A DNA stretch of 64,000 bases from a candidate division KSB1 bacterium (GTDB taxonomy: Bacteria > Zhuqueibacterota > Zhuqueibacteria > Residuimicrobiales > Krinioviventaceae), in the NCBI GenBank assembly GCA_034521575.1, contig JAXHMJ010000003.1, positions 620,001 to 684,000 on the forward strand, written 5' to 3'. Under the pieces are notes generated by a model. The model was not told the origin of the DNA. It did no database searches and saw only the letters and a list, made by a program, of their open reading frames with translations. A program made the position numbers and the translations under genes. The first letter of the stretch is position 1. Each line of letters starts with the position of its first letter. Of the stretch, positions 33,822-43,118 are shown one piece after another.

Positions 33822-36800
33822 ATGAAACTTACATCTATCGCCATCAAGCGTCCGGTAGCAACCATCGTATTGATTGCTACGGCGTTACTGCTCGGTTATT
33901 TTGGCTATTCCCGCATGCCCACGGATTTTCTGCCGGAAATCACCTATCCTATGATTAAGGTATATGTTTACTGGCGCGGGGCAACCCCCGAGGAAATCAA
34001 TGACAATATAGCCGATCCGCTGGAACGCACTTTAAGCACTGTGGATGATCTCGACTATCTGGAATCATCCAGTATTGAGGGTATGTACACCTTGCTGATC
34101 AATTTTGAATACGGCACGGATGTAGATGTGGCCTATCAGGATGTGGTGGCGAAAATGGGGCTGGCAACCCGCAAGCTGCCGGCCGATGTAGACCCCCCGA
34201 TCATGTTCAAGGCCGATCCGTCGCAGTTGCCGGTGGTGCAGCTCATCGTACAGTCAGATGGCAGGGATATGGTGAAACTGCGCACCTGGACGGAGAACGT
34301 GCTGCAGGATCAGTTTCTTGCCGTCAAGGGCGTGGCCGGCACCGAAATTGTGGGGGGCCTGGAACGGGAAATCCGGGTGCTTTTGGACCCCGAAAGGCTC
34401 TCTGCCTATGATTTGACCCTGAATCAGATTATCCGTCGACTACGGGAAGAAAATATTGAGCGCCTGGCAGGACGGGTGACCGAAGGCAGCCGCGAATTCA
34501 TTGTGCGCACAACCGCAGAATTTCATAGCATGGAAGATATTCGCAATGTGGTTATTGTTAATAACAAGGGTTCGATGGTGCGTTTGAAAGACCTGGCAAC
34601 CGTAGAAGACAGCCACGGGGACGAGCGCGTCGTTACCCGGTTTAACGGAAAACCCGCCATTAAACTAAACATTCTCAAGCAGGCTGACGCAAACACGGTG
34701 GATGTCGCCGAAGCCGTCAATGTGTTAACCCGGCAGCTAACAAACACAGTCCCGCCGGACATTCGTTTCAATACCGTTGAAAATCAGGCAGATTACATCA
34801 AAGGCGCCATCTCGGGCGTGAGGGATTCTGCAATTGTTGCGGTGCTGCTGGTCATACTGGTGATATTTGTTTTTCTGGGGCACTGGCGCCAGGTGCTGGT
34901 GATGCTCATCGCCCTGCCTGTTACCATCCTGTTCAATTTTTTCCTGATGAAGCTGGGTAATTTTTCCATCAACATATTTTCCCTGGGCGGCCTGGTGGTG
35001 GCCATGGGCGTGGTACTGGACAACTCCATCGTGGTGATCGAAAATATCACCCGGATGCATCTGGAAAAAGGAAGAAGCAGTGACACAGTAGCAGACAAGG
35101 CCACCAGTGAAGTCGCGCTTGCTGTGCTGGCGTCCACTTTGACCTTTTTGGCCTTGTTCCTGCCGTTTCTGCTCATTCCGGGTCTGACATCACTGTTGTT
35201 TAAAGAATTGATTCTGTCAATTGCCGGAATCGTGATTGTATCGTTACTGGTAGCGCTTACAGTAACGCCCATGTTAACCCACTATCTGGTCACTGCCAAG
35301 GGGCATCCCCGTGAACATCGCAGCCTTGCCGACCGTTTCATCGAAGTGATCGACCGCTTCTATCGCCGATTACTTAATGTTCTTCTGATGTTCCGCTGGA
35401 TAGTGGCAGCTGTATTTGTGGCGTTGCTGGTTGTCGCTGTCTTTTTCTTTGGCAAGATCGGCAGCGAATTCCTGCCCAAAATGGACGACGGACGGGTCAT
35501 GATCAAGGCGATTTTGCCGACCGGTACCTCCGTAGCCCGAACCGACAGCCTGATGACGCGGCTGGAAAAAATCGTCCAAGACGATCGCTATGTGGACAAG
35601 TATTTTGTGCTGTCCGGCGGAAAAGTTTGGGGGCTCATTACCTATGAAATCGCCAATGAGGGGCAGATCGATGTTGAACTGGTCCCCAAAGCAGAGCGTC
35701 CCTTTTCCTCCAAAGAGTATATCGCGAAAATCAGACCGGAAGTGATGCGCCACATGATCCCGGGCGCCAAGCTTGTTGTCAAGCAGGCAAAGATGAAAGG
35801 CATCCGTAAAATGGGCGAATCGGACGTGGAGATCAAAGTGCGCGGCATCGATCTGGAACGATTGAATGAAATCGCCCATCAGGTGGTTGGTCGTCTGAAC
35901 CGCATCGACGGACTGACCAATATCCGTGTGGGTACCCAGATCACCAAACCCGAATATCAAATTCAGGTGGACCGCCTGCGTTTAGCCGATCTGGGCATTT
36001 CTACCGAATCTGTTTCCAATACTGTAAAAAGCCTGATTGACGGCGCGGTGGCGTCGCAGTATCGGGATCAGGGAGAATATTACGACATTAGGGCGCTGGT
36101 GTCCGAACAGCAAATTACATCGAAAGAAGACATAGAAAATTTATTTATAGACGGCAGAAATGGACAAAAAGTGCCGCTGCGCACGGTTGCCAAAGTGATC
36201 CCGCGATTGGGGCCGGTGGAAATTGTCCGGGAAGACCAGATGAAGCAGATCATCGTGTCAAGTGACGTCACCGCCGATGCAAGTATTGGCGATATGGCAG
36301 CGGCAGTCACGAAGAGTCTGGCGGATTTTCGCTTGCCGGAAGGTTACTCGTTTCAATTTGGCGGCCAGGTCTATCTGATGCAGGAAAGCCAGAACGTTAT
36401 GCTGCAAATTATAGTGTTTGCTCTGTTTTTCGCCTATGTGATTTTGGCAATTCAGTTCAATTCGTTTAAACAGCCTCTGTTGATTTTGCTGGGCGTGCCC
36501 TTTGCTTTCGCGGGAGTGATTGCGGCCTTGCTGCTGACCGGTTTTCCGGCCGGCGCCACCGTACTCATCGGCGTGATCATCATGGCGGGCGGCATTGCTA
36601 CCCAGGGCGTGGTGCTGATCTCTTTTATCAATGAATACCGCCGCAAAGGCCTGGCACTGCGGGAAGCGATTCTGGAAGCGGCCCCCCTGCGCCTGCGCCC
36701 CATCCTGATGACCCAGGCGACCACTATTTTAGGGCTCACACCGCTGGCGATCAACCTGGGCGAAGGCGGCGACATGCTGCAGCCCATGGCTATTGCCGTC

Positions 36801-36890
36801 ATTGGTGGACTATTTTTCTCGCTGTTTGTAACCCTGATGTTGCTGCCGAATTTGTATTTTATTTTTGAAAAAAAAGCAACGAAAAAATAA
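33822..36890 (+). CDS. RND-family efflux pump
   Basis: A 1022-residue inner-membrane pump of the AcrB/HAE1-like superfamily. It shows the first transmembrane helix with SIAIKRPVATIVLIAT, two large periplasmic loops, and the helix-4 motif GVVLDNSIVVIENITR. AcrB has two adjacent Asp at that point; here only one remains (LDNS), as in many related pumps. Cargo is not readable; the island's gene content suggests a metal, metalloid or thiol conjugate. Adaptor and TolC genes are upstream, with the GxxExxY unit in between. Confidence 0.93.
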   Translation: MKLTSIAIKRPVATIVLIATALLLGYFGYSRMPTDFLPEITYPMIKVYVYWRGATPEEINDNIADPLERTLSTVDDLDYLESSSIEGMYTLLINFEYGTDVDVAYQDVVAKMGLATRKLPADVDPPIMFKADPSQLPVVQLIVQSDGRDMVKLRTWTENVLQDQFLAVKGVAGTEIVGGLEREIRVLLDPERLSAYDLTLNQIIRRLREENIERLAGRVTEGSREFIVRTTAEFHSMEDIRNVVIVNNKGSMVRLKDLATVEDSHGDERVVTRFNGKPAIKLNILKQADANTVDVAEAVNVLTRQLTNTVPPDIRFNTVENQADYIKGAISGVRDSAIVAVLLVILVIFVFLGHWRQVLVMLIALPVTILFNFFLMKLGNFSINIFSLGGLVVAMGVVLDNSIVVIENITRMHLEKGRSSDTVADKATSEVALAVLASTLTFLALFLPFLLIPGLTSLLFKELILSIAGIVIVSLLVALTVTPMLTHYLVTAKGHPREHRSLADRFIEVIDRFYRRLLNVLLMFRWIVAAVFVALLVVAVFFFGKIGSEFLPKMDDGRVMIKAILPTGTSVARTDSLMTRLEKIVQDDRYVDKYFVLSGGKVWGLITYEIANEGQIDVELVPKAERPFSSKEYIAKIRPEVMRHMIPGAKLVVKQAKMKGIRKMGESDVEIKVRGIDLERLNEIAHQVVGRLNRIDGLTNIRVGTQITKPEYQIQVDRLRLADLGISTESVSNTVKSLIDGAVASQYRDQGEYYDIRALVSEQQITSKEDIENLFIDGRNGQKVPLRTVAKVIPRLGPVEIVREDQMKQIIVSSDVTADASIGDMAAAVTKSLADFRLPEGYSFQFGGQVYLMQESQNVMLQIIVFALFFAYVILAIQFNSFKQPLLILLGVPFAFAGVIAALLLTGFPAGATVLIGVIIMAGGIATQGVVLISFINEYRRKGLALREAILEAAPLRLRPILMTQATTILGLTPLAINLGEGGDMLQPMAIAVIGGLFFSLFVTLMLLPNLYFIFEKKATKK

Positions 36891-36926
36891 CGACATAATG
36901 TCAAAAGACCTTTAAGAGGTGTTATG

Positions 36927-37529
36927 ATGAAAATTGCAATCATTGGCACAGAAAACCCAATGCAAAGACAACTGAAAATATACGTTGAAGATATTATTCA
37001 TGAATTGGGACTTGAATGCAAGCTGGACATTATTCACAATATTAACGAAATTTTGGCTATTGAGGAAAAACAAATTGTGCTGACTCCGGCTTTAATTGTC
37101 GATGATAAAATTCTCTGCCAGGGGCACATTTGGTCAAAAGATGAAATCAAGCATTTTATGCAGCAGTTCTGTTCAAAAAGTAAAGCCGATAATGCCAAAC
37201 TGCCGGATAAATTCGCAACCTGGAAAGGCATACCCAGAGAAGAGATTGACTGGGCGCCGACCATTGATCCGGAGCTATGCACCGGCTGCGGAATGTGTGT
37301 AACCTCATGCGGCAGAAATGTGTTTGATTATGACTGGGACCACAAAAAAGCTGTTGTTGCCCGACCGCTCCAGTGCATGGTAGGGTGCACATCCTGCAAA
37401 GTCTGGTGCGTTTATGATGCCATCCGTTTTCCGGATAGTGACAGAATAAGAACGCTAATCAAAAAACGCGGCGTCTTAAAGGTCGCTAAAAAAGGTCTGG
37501 ATCAGCGGAAACGGCAACAGCAGCAATAG
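36927..37529 (+). CDS. Thioredoxin-like domain fused to 2[4Fe-4S] ferredoxin
   Basis: 200 residues. The first 75 or so resemble the small CPKC thioredoxins nearby in size and in the TPALIVDDKILCQG cis-Pro loop, but the Cys pair is replaced (GTENPMQRQ). The second half is a ferredoxin with CTGCGMCVTSCGRNVF and CMVGCTSCKVWC. A fold that has lost its dithiol but gained Fe-S clusters may act as a binding or docking module for electron supply. I know no named family with this layout. Confidence 0.82.
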   Translation: MKIAIIGTENPMQRQLKIYVEDIIHELGLECKLDIIHNINEILAIEEKQIVLTPALIVDDKILCQGHIWSKDEIKHFMQQFCSKSKADNAKLPDKFATWKGIPREEIDWAPTIDPELCTGCGMCVTSCGRNVFDYDWDHKKAVVARPLQCMVGCTSCKVWCVYDAIRFPDSDRIRTLIKKRGVLKVAKKGLDQRKRQQQQ

Positions 37530-37594
37530 CGCTTTTGTTCCGAAAAATGCATATAACACGAACAAATTCCAAATCGAATGATGGATGAAATAAA

Positions 37595-37993
37595 ATGAAT
37601 TCACCAAAAACCATACAAACAGACACAATCCCGGAAACTCCCGAGATATCGACACCTGATGATTATTTTGCGACCTTTAAAGCAATTTCCGATCATACAC
37701 GGTTACGGATTCTCAACCTGCTGTTTCACAGGGAGTTGTTTGTTTGTGAAATATCCGGATTGATCCAGCATTGTGATTCAACCATTTCTGCTCATCTTGC
37801 CATACTCAGAGATGCCGGCTTTATTATATCTGAACGGGATGGCCGTTGGGTGAAATATCGAATCAATCCCCAGCCAACGAATCCCTTTACCAAACACATG
37901 CTCCGTTTGTTAAAGCAATGGCTGGACCACTATCATTTTTATGAACAGGATATAAAGGCAACAGAAAACATCAATGTTCGCCACACCTGTTGA
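37595..37993 (+). CDS. ArsR-family regulator 2
   Basis: 132 residues. An N-terminal extension of about 25 precedes the winged helix (TFKAISDHTRLRILNLL). The metal-sensing position reads ELFVCEISGL with a single Cys where the As(III) sensors have Cys-x-Cys, so it may sense another ligand; Cys and His occur again at ENINVRHTC. It overlaps the long frame of the next gene. It probably controls the DUF169-OsmC-thioredoxin run. Confidence 0.88.
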   Translation: MNSPKTIQTDTIPETPEISTPDDYFATFKAISDHTRLRILNLLFHRELFVCEISGLIQHCDSTISAHLAILRDAGFIISERDGRWVKYRINPQPTNPFTKHMLRLLKQWLDHYHFYEQDIKATENINVRHTC

Positions 37994-38028
37994 GATTTCA
38001 AGAGTACGAACAAAAAAAAGGTGCTGTT

Positions 38029-38796
38029 ATGACACATACAAAAAAATATGCACGGACAATAAAAGATATTCTGGGACTGAACAGTTCTGCTGTTGGCGTC
38101 AAGTTTTATCTCAAAGATGAAACAATTGATGCCGATGCCCGGCGATTGGTCCGGCACCGCTATTGTCAGGCTTTGATGAAGGCCAGGCACGGCGAGCATG
38201 TGCTGCTCGATGCGGAAGGGATTGCTTGTCCTGCGGCGGCGGCTGCATTTGGATTCAAGCCGCTTGCACAGGGGTTGCAGACCGGCAAGGGCTTGCAGGG
38301 GTTCGGCATTGTTCAACAGGCCGAAACGGGCAAACGAATGTTTGAAGGCATGACCACCCTGGAGCCGGGCACGCTGCAGGCGCTCTATTTATTTCCACTC
38401 GAAGAAGCCTCAATTGCGCCAGATATTGTGGTTATTGAAGACGAGATCGAAAAATTAATGTGGATCGCCCTGGCCAAGCTGAATTTGCAGGGCGGCGAAC
38501 GCATTGAAAGCACCACGGCGGTGTTACAAGCCACCTGTGTGGATGCGACGTTGATTCCTTTTGTGAAAAAGCAGTTCAACATGAGTTTCGGATGCTACGG
38601 CTGCCGCGATGCCACCGATATCGGACCGAACGAGACCGTGCTTGGTTTTCCGTTTCAGGAATTCAACGAGATTGTCAACATGCTTGAATTTTTAAATGAA
38701 AAAGCCATACCCAATTCACGCGGCAAAAATGCCTATGCCCTTCTCAGACGCAAGGATGCCGAAAATGTTGAAAAAGCAGATCCTTTTAACACGTAA
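38029..38796 (+). CDS. DUF169 family protein
   Basis: 255 residues from the ATG at 38029 (AAAGGTG upstream; a TTG at 37990 is less likely). Cys-containing motifs VRHRYCQALMKAR, GIACPAAAAAFGF and FGCYGCRDATDIG fit the DUF169 family, of unknown function, often found in anaerobes and archaea. The conserved Cys may bind metal or an Fe-S cluster. It lies in a tight run with OsmC and a thioredoxin. Confidence 0.82.
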   Translation: MTHTKKYARTIKDILGLNSSAVGVKFYLKDETIDADARRLVRHRYCQALMKARHGEHVLLDAEGIACPAAAAAFGFKPLAQGLQTGKGLQGFGIVQQAETGKRMFEGMTTLEPGTLQALYLFPLEEASIAPDIVVIEDEIEKLMWIALAKLNLQGGERIESTTAVLQATCVDATLIPFVKKQFNMSFGCYGCRDATDIGPNETVLGFPFQEFNEIVNMLEFLNEKAIPNSRGKNAYALLRRKDAENVEKADPFNT

Positions 38797-38814
38797 TAAA
38801 CACAGGAGTATATA

Positions 38815-39264
38815 ATGAATACAAAGCAAAAAGAAATGAAAGTGCTGGTAACCGGAAAAAGTGAAAATGCGACGAAAATCAATCTCACTTCCGGCAAGCA
38901 CACGATGATAATCGACGAACCGAAAATGATGGGCGGCAATGACGAGGGACCGTCTCCCATTCAGGCACTGTTGATGGCGCTTGCAGGTTGTTTGAATGTG
39001 ACCGGCCATGAAATAGCCCGACAAGAGGGCTTGAAATTAAACGGTATGGACATCAGGATCGAAGGTGTCATGAATCCATGTACATTTATCGGTTGTTCGT
39101 TTGAAGAACGCGCCGGATTTCAAAATATAACGGTAAAAGTCGACGCTGATTTTGACGGCGCGACCGACGAAGAAAAAAAACATTGGCTGGAAGAGACCGA
39201 GCGACGTTGCCCGGTCACGGATAATATTAAAGCGGACACCACGTTAAATGTTACTCTGCGATAA
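38815..39264 (+). CDS. OsmC-family protein
   Basis: 149 residues of the OsmC/Ohr fold, whose members reduce organic peroxides with two Cys. The Cys of LMALAGCLNVTG and ERRCPVTDN stand at the two family positions. GGNDEGPSPIQALLMALAGC is the OsmC signature. Some OsmC-like proteins in sulfur clusters act on persulfides, which would fit this neighbourhood. Confidence 0.9.
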   Translation: MNTKQKEMKVLVTGKSENATKINLTSGKHTMIIDEPKMMGGNDEGPSPIQALLMALAGCLNVTGHEIARQEGLKLNGMDIRIEGVMNPCTFIGCSFEERAGFQNITVKVDADFDGATDEEKKHWLEETERRCPVTDNIKADTTLNVTLR

Positions 39265-39285
39265 TACATCCTTTAGGAGAAAAAT

Positions 39286-39840
39286 ATGAACTGGCTGACA
39301 ACTTTTAACGACGCAAAAGACCAATCCGCAAAAACGCGGAAACCGATTCTTTTGCAGTTTGAAATGGAAAACTGCGGCGGTTGCAAAAAGTTGTATGCGG
39401 AAACCTATCGCGATCAACAGGTTCAGGACGAAATGCAACAATGGTTCGTCATGCTCAAGCTCGACCTGATCAAAGACCGGGAGATGCGCCGGGACCTCGC
39501 GGCCTACTGGACGCCGTCTTTTTATGTCCTGGATCACAAGGGGAAATCCTATTATCATTTCAACGGCTACCTGCCTCCGGTCGATTTCCGCGTCATGTTG
39601 CGGCTGGGCCTGGCGGAAGCCTGGATTCCCCGCGGCCGCTATGATGAGACGGTCAATGCGTTGAGTCAGGATGTGGATTCGCTGTCTGACTCGGCGTTAG
39701 TCCCGACGCTCCTAAAACAACGAGCCATTGCCGACTATATCAAAACCAAAGACAAAAATATCTTTCGAGGGACGATGAAGGATATACGCGAAACCTATCC
39801 GGACAGCCTCGAAGCCGGAATGTATTTCTGGCAGGATTAA
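39286..39840 (+). CDS. Cytoplasmic thioredoxin-like protein (CGGC)
   Basis: 184 residues. FEMENCGGCKKLYAET is a thioredoxin-type active site and AYWTPSFYVLD the cis-Pro loop. There is no signal peptide. A helical C-terminal extension of about 80 residues follows, of a kind seen in thioredoxin-like proteins of anaerobes. Partner unknown; it is 21 bases behind the OsmC gene. Confidence 0.85.
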   Translation: MNWLTTFNDAKDQSAKTRKPILLQFEMENCGGCKKLYAETYRDQQVQDEMQQWFVMLKLDLIKDREMRRDLAAYWTPSFYVLDHKGKSYYHFNGYLPPVDFRVMLRLGLAEAWIPRGRYDETVNALSQDVDSLSDSALVPTLLKQRAIADYIKTKDKNIFRGTMKDIRETYPDSLEAGMYFWQD

Positions 39841-39889
39841 AAAGATTTTAAAAAAATGGTAGATCTGAAAAAATTAATTGGAGTATGCT

Positions 39890-40246
39890 ATGAATGCTAA
39901 TAAAAAAACAATATTGATTGCCTGTTCCGGCGCGTCCAACACCGGAGCGTACTCGGATAAAGTGGCTCGTAAATTAATGGCCACGGGCAATGCCAAAATG
40001 CTGTGCCTGGCGCGCTTAGCCGTGGATGAAAAATGGGCGGAAACGCAAAAAAAGAGCTGTTCGCAAGACGCCCGGATTGTCGTGCTTGACGGCTGTCCGA
40101 TTGATTGTGCGGCAACAATTCTCAACGAACGCGGTATTCACAATTTCGAGCATGTGCATACCACGGATTTTGGGATTGTAAAGGGCAAAACGCCGGTGAC
40201 CGAAGAAAAAATAGATGAAATTGTCGAGTATTTGACAACGCGGTAA
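39890..40246 (+). CDS. DGC-domain putative zinc-binding protein
   Basis: 118 residues from the ATG at 39890 (GGAG upstream). LIACSGASNTGAYSDKVA and the name-giving VVLDGCPIDCAATIL fit the PF08859 DGC family. Four conserved Cys probably bind zinc or a metalloid. Such genes often accompany arsenic or redox clusters; function is not established. Confidence 0.85.
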   Translation: MNANKKTILIACSGASNTGAYSDKVARKLMATGNAKMLCLARLAVDEKWAETQKKSCSQDARIVVLDGCPIDCAATILNERGIHNFEHVHTTDFGIVKGKTPVTEEKIDEIVEYLTTR

Positions 40247-40283
40247 TTGTCTTGTCAAAACTAAAGTTCTATCAGGAGAACAT

Positions 40284-41657
40284 ACGAGTTCAACACAAAA
40301 CATTCTCATCATCGGCGGCAGCGATGCCGGCATTAGCGCCGCCCTGCGTGCAAAAGAACTCGATCCATCTGCCCGGGTCACGATGCTGGTGGCCGATCAA
40401 TACCCGAATTTCAGCATTTGCGGTTTGCCGTTTTATATAAGCGGTGAGGTTAACGAGTGGCAGGCATTGGCGCATCGATCATTGGATGAAATAGAGCGCC
40501 AGGGTATCTCGGTGTTGGTAGAACATGGTGCAGCGCGCATAAACACTGGTGCGAAAACTGTGACCGCACGTGCGCAAAACAGCGGACAGATTTTATCATT
40601 CGAGTACGACAAGTTGATTATTGCCACCGGCGCTGTTTCCATTCAACCGGACATTTCCGGAATCGGTCTCCCCGGTATCTTTTTTTTACGCTGGATGAAA
40701 GACAGTTTTGCGTTCAAAAAATTTCTGAAAACTCGCCGTCCGCAATCTATTACGATAATCGGCGCCGGATACATAGGCATGGAAATGGCGGATGCCATGA
40801 AACATTTGGGCCTTGCGGTGAATGTGGTCGAATTCTTGCCTTCCGTATTGACGACACTCGATTTACACCTGGGAGAAATCGTGCGATCAGAACTGGAACA
40901 GCACGGTGTTCAGGTTTTTACAAAAACCGCGATCACGGAAATTACAGCAAACAAAGAAAAATTGATCGTCAAAGGACAAAAAGGGTTCTTGCTGACATCC
41001 GACATGGTGCTGGTCGCCACCGGAAGCCGTCCCCAAACAGTATTGGCACAAACCGCGAACATGGCCTTGGGCGTCAAAGGCGCTATCAAAGTGAATCAAA
41101 AAATGGAGACCAGCATCGCCGATATATATGCCGCCGGGGATTGCGCCGAAACGTTTCATCGGCTGTTAGGCAGGAACATGTACCTGCCTCTGGGCACCAC
41201 GGCGCACAAGCAGGGACGCATTGCCGGCGAAAATTCAGTGGGTGGAGATCGTAAATATGCAGGGTCGTTGGGAACTCAAAGTATAAAGATTTTCGATAGA
41301 GTGGCCGCGCGAACCGGTCTTAAAGACGATGAAGCGCAACTCGAAGGCTTTGATCCTTTGACGGTTGATTTTGAGACCCGGGATCACCAGGTCTATTATC
41401 CCGGCGCAAAAAAGCTTCATGTCCGCATGACCGGAGACCGGAAAACCCATCGTCTGCTGGGCGCTCAACTTGTCGGCGCTTATGGGACGGAAGTGTCGAA
41501 ACGGATTGATATTGTGGCAGCCGCCTTGTATCAAAATATAAAGGTTGAAGATTTAAACAATCTGGATTTAAGCTATACGCCGCCGCTTTCCAGTCCCTGG
41601 GATCCGGTGCAAATGGCGTCTCAGTGCTGGCTGCAAAAGGTACAGGAGATTGCATGA
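40284..41657 (+). CDS. CoA-disulfide-reductase-like FAD oxidoreductase, apparent ACG start
   Basis: A two-dinucleotide-fold flavoprotein. ILIIGGSDAGISAALRA (FAD loop) lies upstream of the first ATG (40383), so the gene must begin earlier. The only well-placed codon after AGGAG (40274-40278) is ACG at 40284, giving (M)SSTQNILIIGG. FSICGLPFYISGEV holds the single active-site Cys of CoA-disulfide reductases, persulfide reductases and NADH oxidases. TIIGAGYIGMEMA is the NAD(P)H loop. About 457 residues in total. It overlaps the next gene by four bases (ATGA). Confidence 0.87.
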   Translation, partial: TSSTQNILIIGGSDAGISAALRAKELDPSARVTMLVADQYPNFSICGLPFYISGEVNEWQALAHRSLDEIERQGISVLVEHGAARINTGAKTVTARAQNSGQILSFEYDKLIIATGAVSIQPDISGIGLPGIFFLRWMKDSFAFKKFLKTRRPQSITIIGAGYIGMEMADAMKHLGLAVNVVEFLPSVLTTLDLHLGEIVRSELEQHGVQVFTKTAITEITANKEKLIVKGQKGFLLTSDMVLVATGSRPQTVLAQTANMALGVKGAIKVNQKMETSIADIYAAGDCAETFHRLLGRNMYLPLGTTAHKQGRIAGENSVGGDRKYAGSLGTQSIKIFDRVAARTGLKDDEAQLEGFDPLTVDFETRDHQVYYPGAKKLHVRMTGDRKTHRLLGAQLVGAYGTEVSKRIDIVAAALYQNIKVEDLNNLDLSYTPPLSSPWDPVQMASQCWLQKVQEIA

Positions 41658-42004
41658 AGATAATCGTTCTTTTAAACGGCGGATTAAAAACCTGCTGTAA
41701 AACATTACCGACTGATATGGTTCGAATTTCATTAGAGAATTGGTTCAAGAGTGACAAGAATATAGAGATGAATGTCATTGATAAAACAGAGTCTGATGTC
41801 AAATTCGACAAGCTTGCCTCGCTGGCCGTGAACGCTCTGGGCGATAATGCCTACCCAATGATTTTCCTGGATAACGTCTTGATGAGCGTTGGCAAACTCC
41901 CGGAATATCGGACGTTGCATGACATGGCAAGGCAGCCGCATCGTGCGGGATTAACCGAGCAGGATATTTTCAAGCTTGAGAACGCGGAATTTCCGTCTAA
42001 TTGA
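41654..42004 (+). CDS. Small Cys-containing thioredoxin-fold-like protein
   Basis: 116 residues, coupled to the flavoprotein gene by an ATGA overlap. LNGGLKTCCKTLPTD places a Cys-Cys pair at the usual redox position and GDNAYPMIFLDNVLMSVG resembles a cis-Pro loop. I do not recognise the family. A disulfide or metal-carrier partner of the flavoprotein is inferred from the coupling. Confidence 0.7.
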   Translation: MKIIVLLNGGLKTCCKTLPTDMVRISLENWFKSDKNIEMNVIDKTESDVKFDKLASLAVNALGDNAYPMIFLDNVLMSVGKLPEYRTLHDMARQPHRAGLTEQDIFKLENAEFPSN

Positions 42005-42090
42005 ATGCCGATATTGCAGGCTATGACATTTTTGAACCGTCTCAATCTGATCAGTGCGTATCAATCATTTCAGAACAGTTTGGAGGAGAT

Positions 42091-43073
42091 ATGGAACCGA
42101 ACAGACATATCGTAAAATTTTGTTGATTCTTTTTAGCCTCTTGATCATTATCGGAGCGATGGCGGCGGAACAGTCATCTGTCGACGCGGTGTGTCCGCCG
42201 TTTTTTCTACGGGATGAAAGTGGCGCCATCATCAATCCGGTTCAGGGCGTGAACGCGGACAAACCGTATTCCCCCCGGCAAACGTGCGGGGGCGCGGACT
42301 GTCACGATTACGACCTGATCACGCAGGGTTATCACTTTACTCAGGGCGCCGGTGAGGAGCCGGCCTCGGCGCAAGTGGAACGGTGTCTATGGGTGTCGTC
42401 CCCCGGAAATTACGGCGGTTCCTGGTGCTCACCGGCGCCGCTCTATCGTTACCTGTCGCCAAAAGAAAACACATCATCGAAAGAGATGGAAATGACGTCG
42501 TTCAGCGCATTCATCGGCATCTGGCGGGAAACCTGGCTCAAGCCTGTGCTTTACATTGGCTTGTTTCTGCTGCTGATGATTCCGCTGGTCCTGGCAGGGG
42601 AATTTGTTTTGCGCTGGATTTACGGGCCGCATCCCATGCCGAAAATCTTAGCCTACGTGCCGATGCTCCTGGTCGTATTCCTCAGCGTGGCCGTGCTGTT
42701 GATGATGAGCGACCGTCAATTGGTTCATTTTATTCTGCCGTCGCGTTTTTGGCTGGACAGCAATCACTTTGCCATTGCTATGGTCATTTTGCTGGCCGGC
42801 ATTCTGGCTCTTGTCTATCGGTTGCGAAATGTGATGCAAAACAAATCGGAAAAAAGCAAACAACGGCTCTGGATAAACGAGTTGGTCACGACGTTTATTG
42901 TCCTGTTTGTTTCCGGTGTATTGATGTTGGTCAAAATTCCGGGCCTGGTCGAAGTGAATCGATTCGCTTATAGCGTTTTTGATGTTGCGCTATTATTTAT
43001 TTTGATGGGAACGCTGGTCACATTTTATACGCAAATAATCAAAAATGCCATTCAATCAACAAAAACCGCGTGA
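42091..43073 (+). CDS. Cytochrome-like membrane protein with CX4CH motif, one frameshift
   Basis: GGAGGAG precedes an ATG at 42091 (MEPNRHIVK). A missing base in AAAATTTT (about 42113-42120) must be restored to join the signal-like ILLILFSLLIIIG. The exported domain has QTCGGADCHDYDLITQGYHF, which resembles the haem site of multihaem cytochromes (C-x-x-C-H) but with four residues between the Cys. SPGNYGGSWCSPAPLYR is also seen in such proteins. The C-terminal part has four or five hydrophobic helices. It could feed electrons across the membrane. Confidence 0.65.
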
Positions 43074-43118
43074 TAATAATAGAGACCTGCAACATACAAT
43101 AAAACAAGGAGGAGCATC

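Noticed and set aside
42383-42973. Plus-strand frame of 196 codons inside the cytochrome-like gene
   Set aside because: The overlapping frame carries hydrophobic helices and the CX4CH motif; this one resembles nothing.
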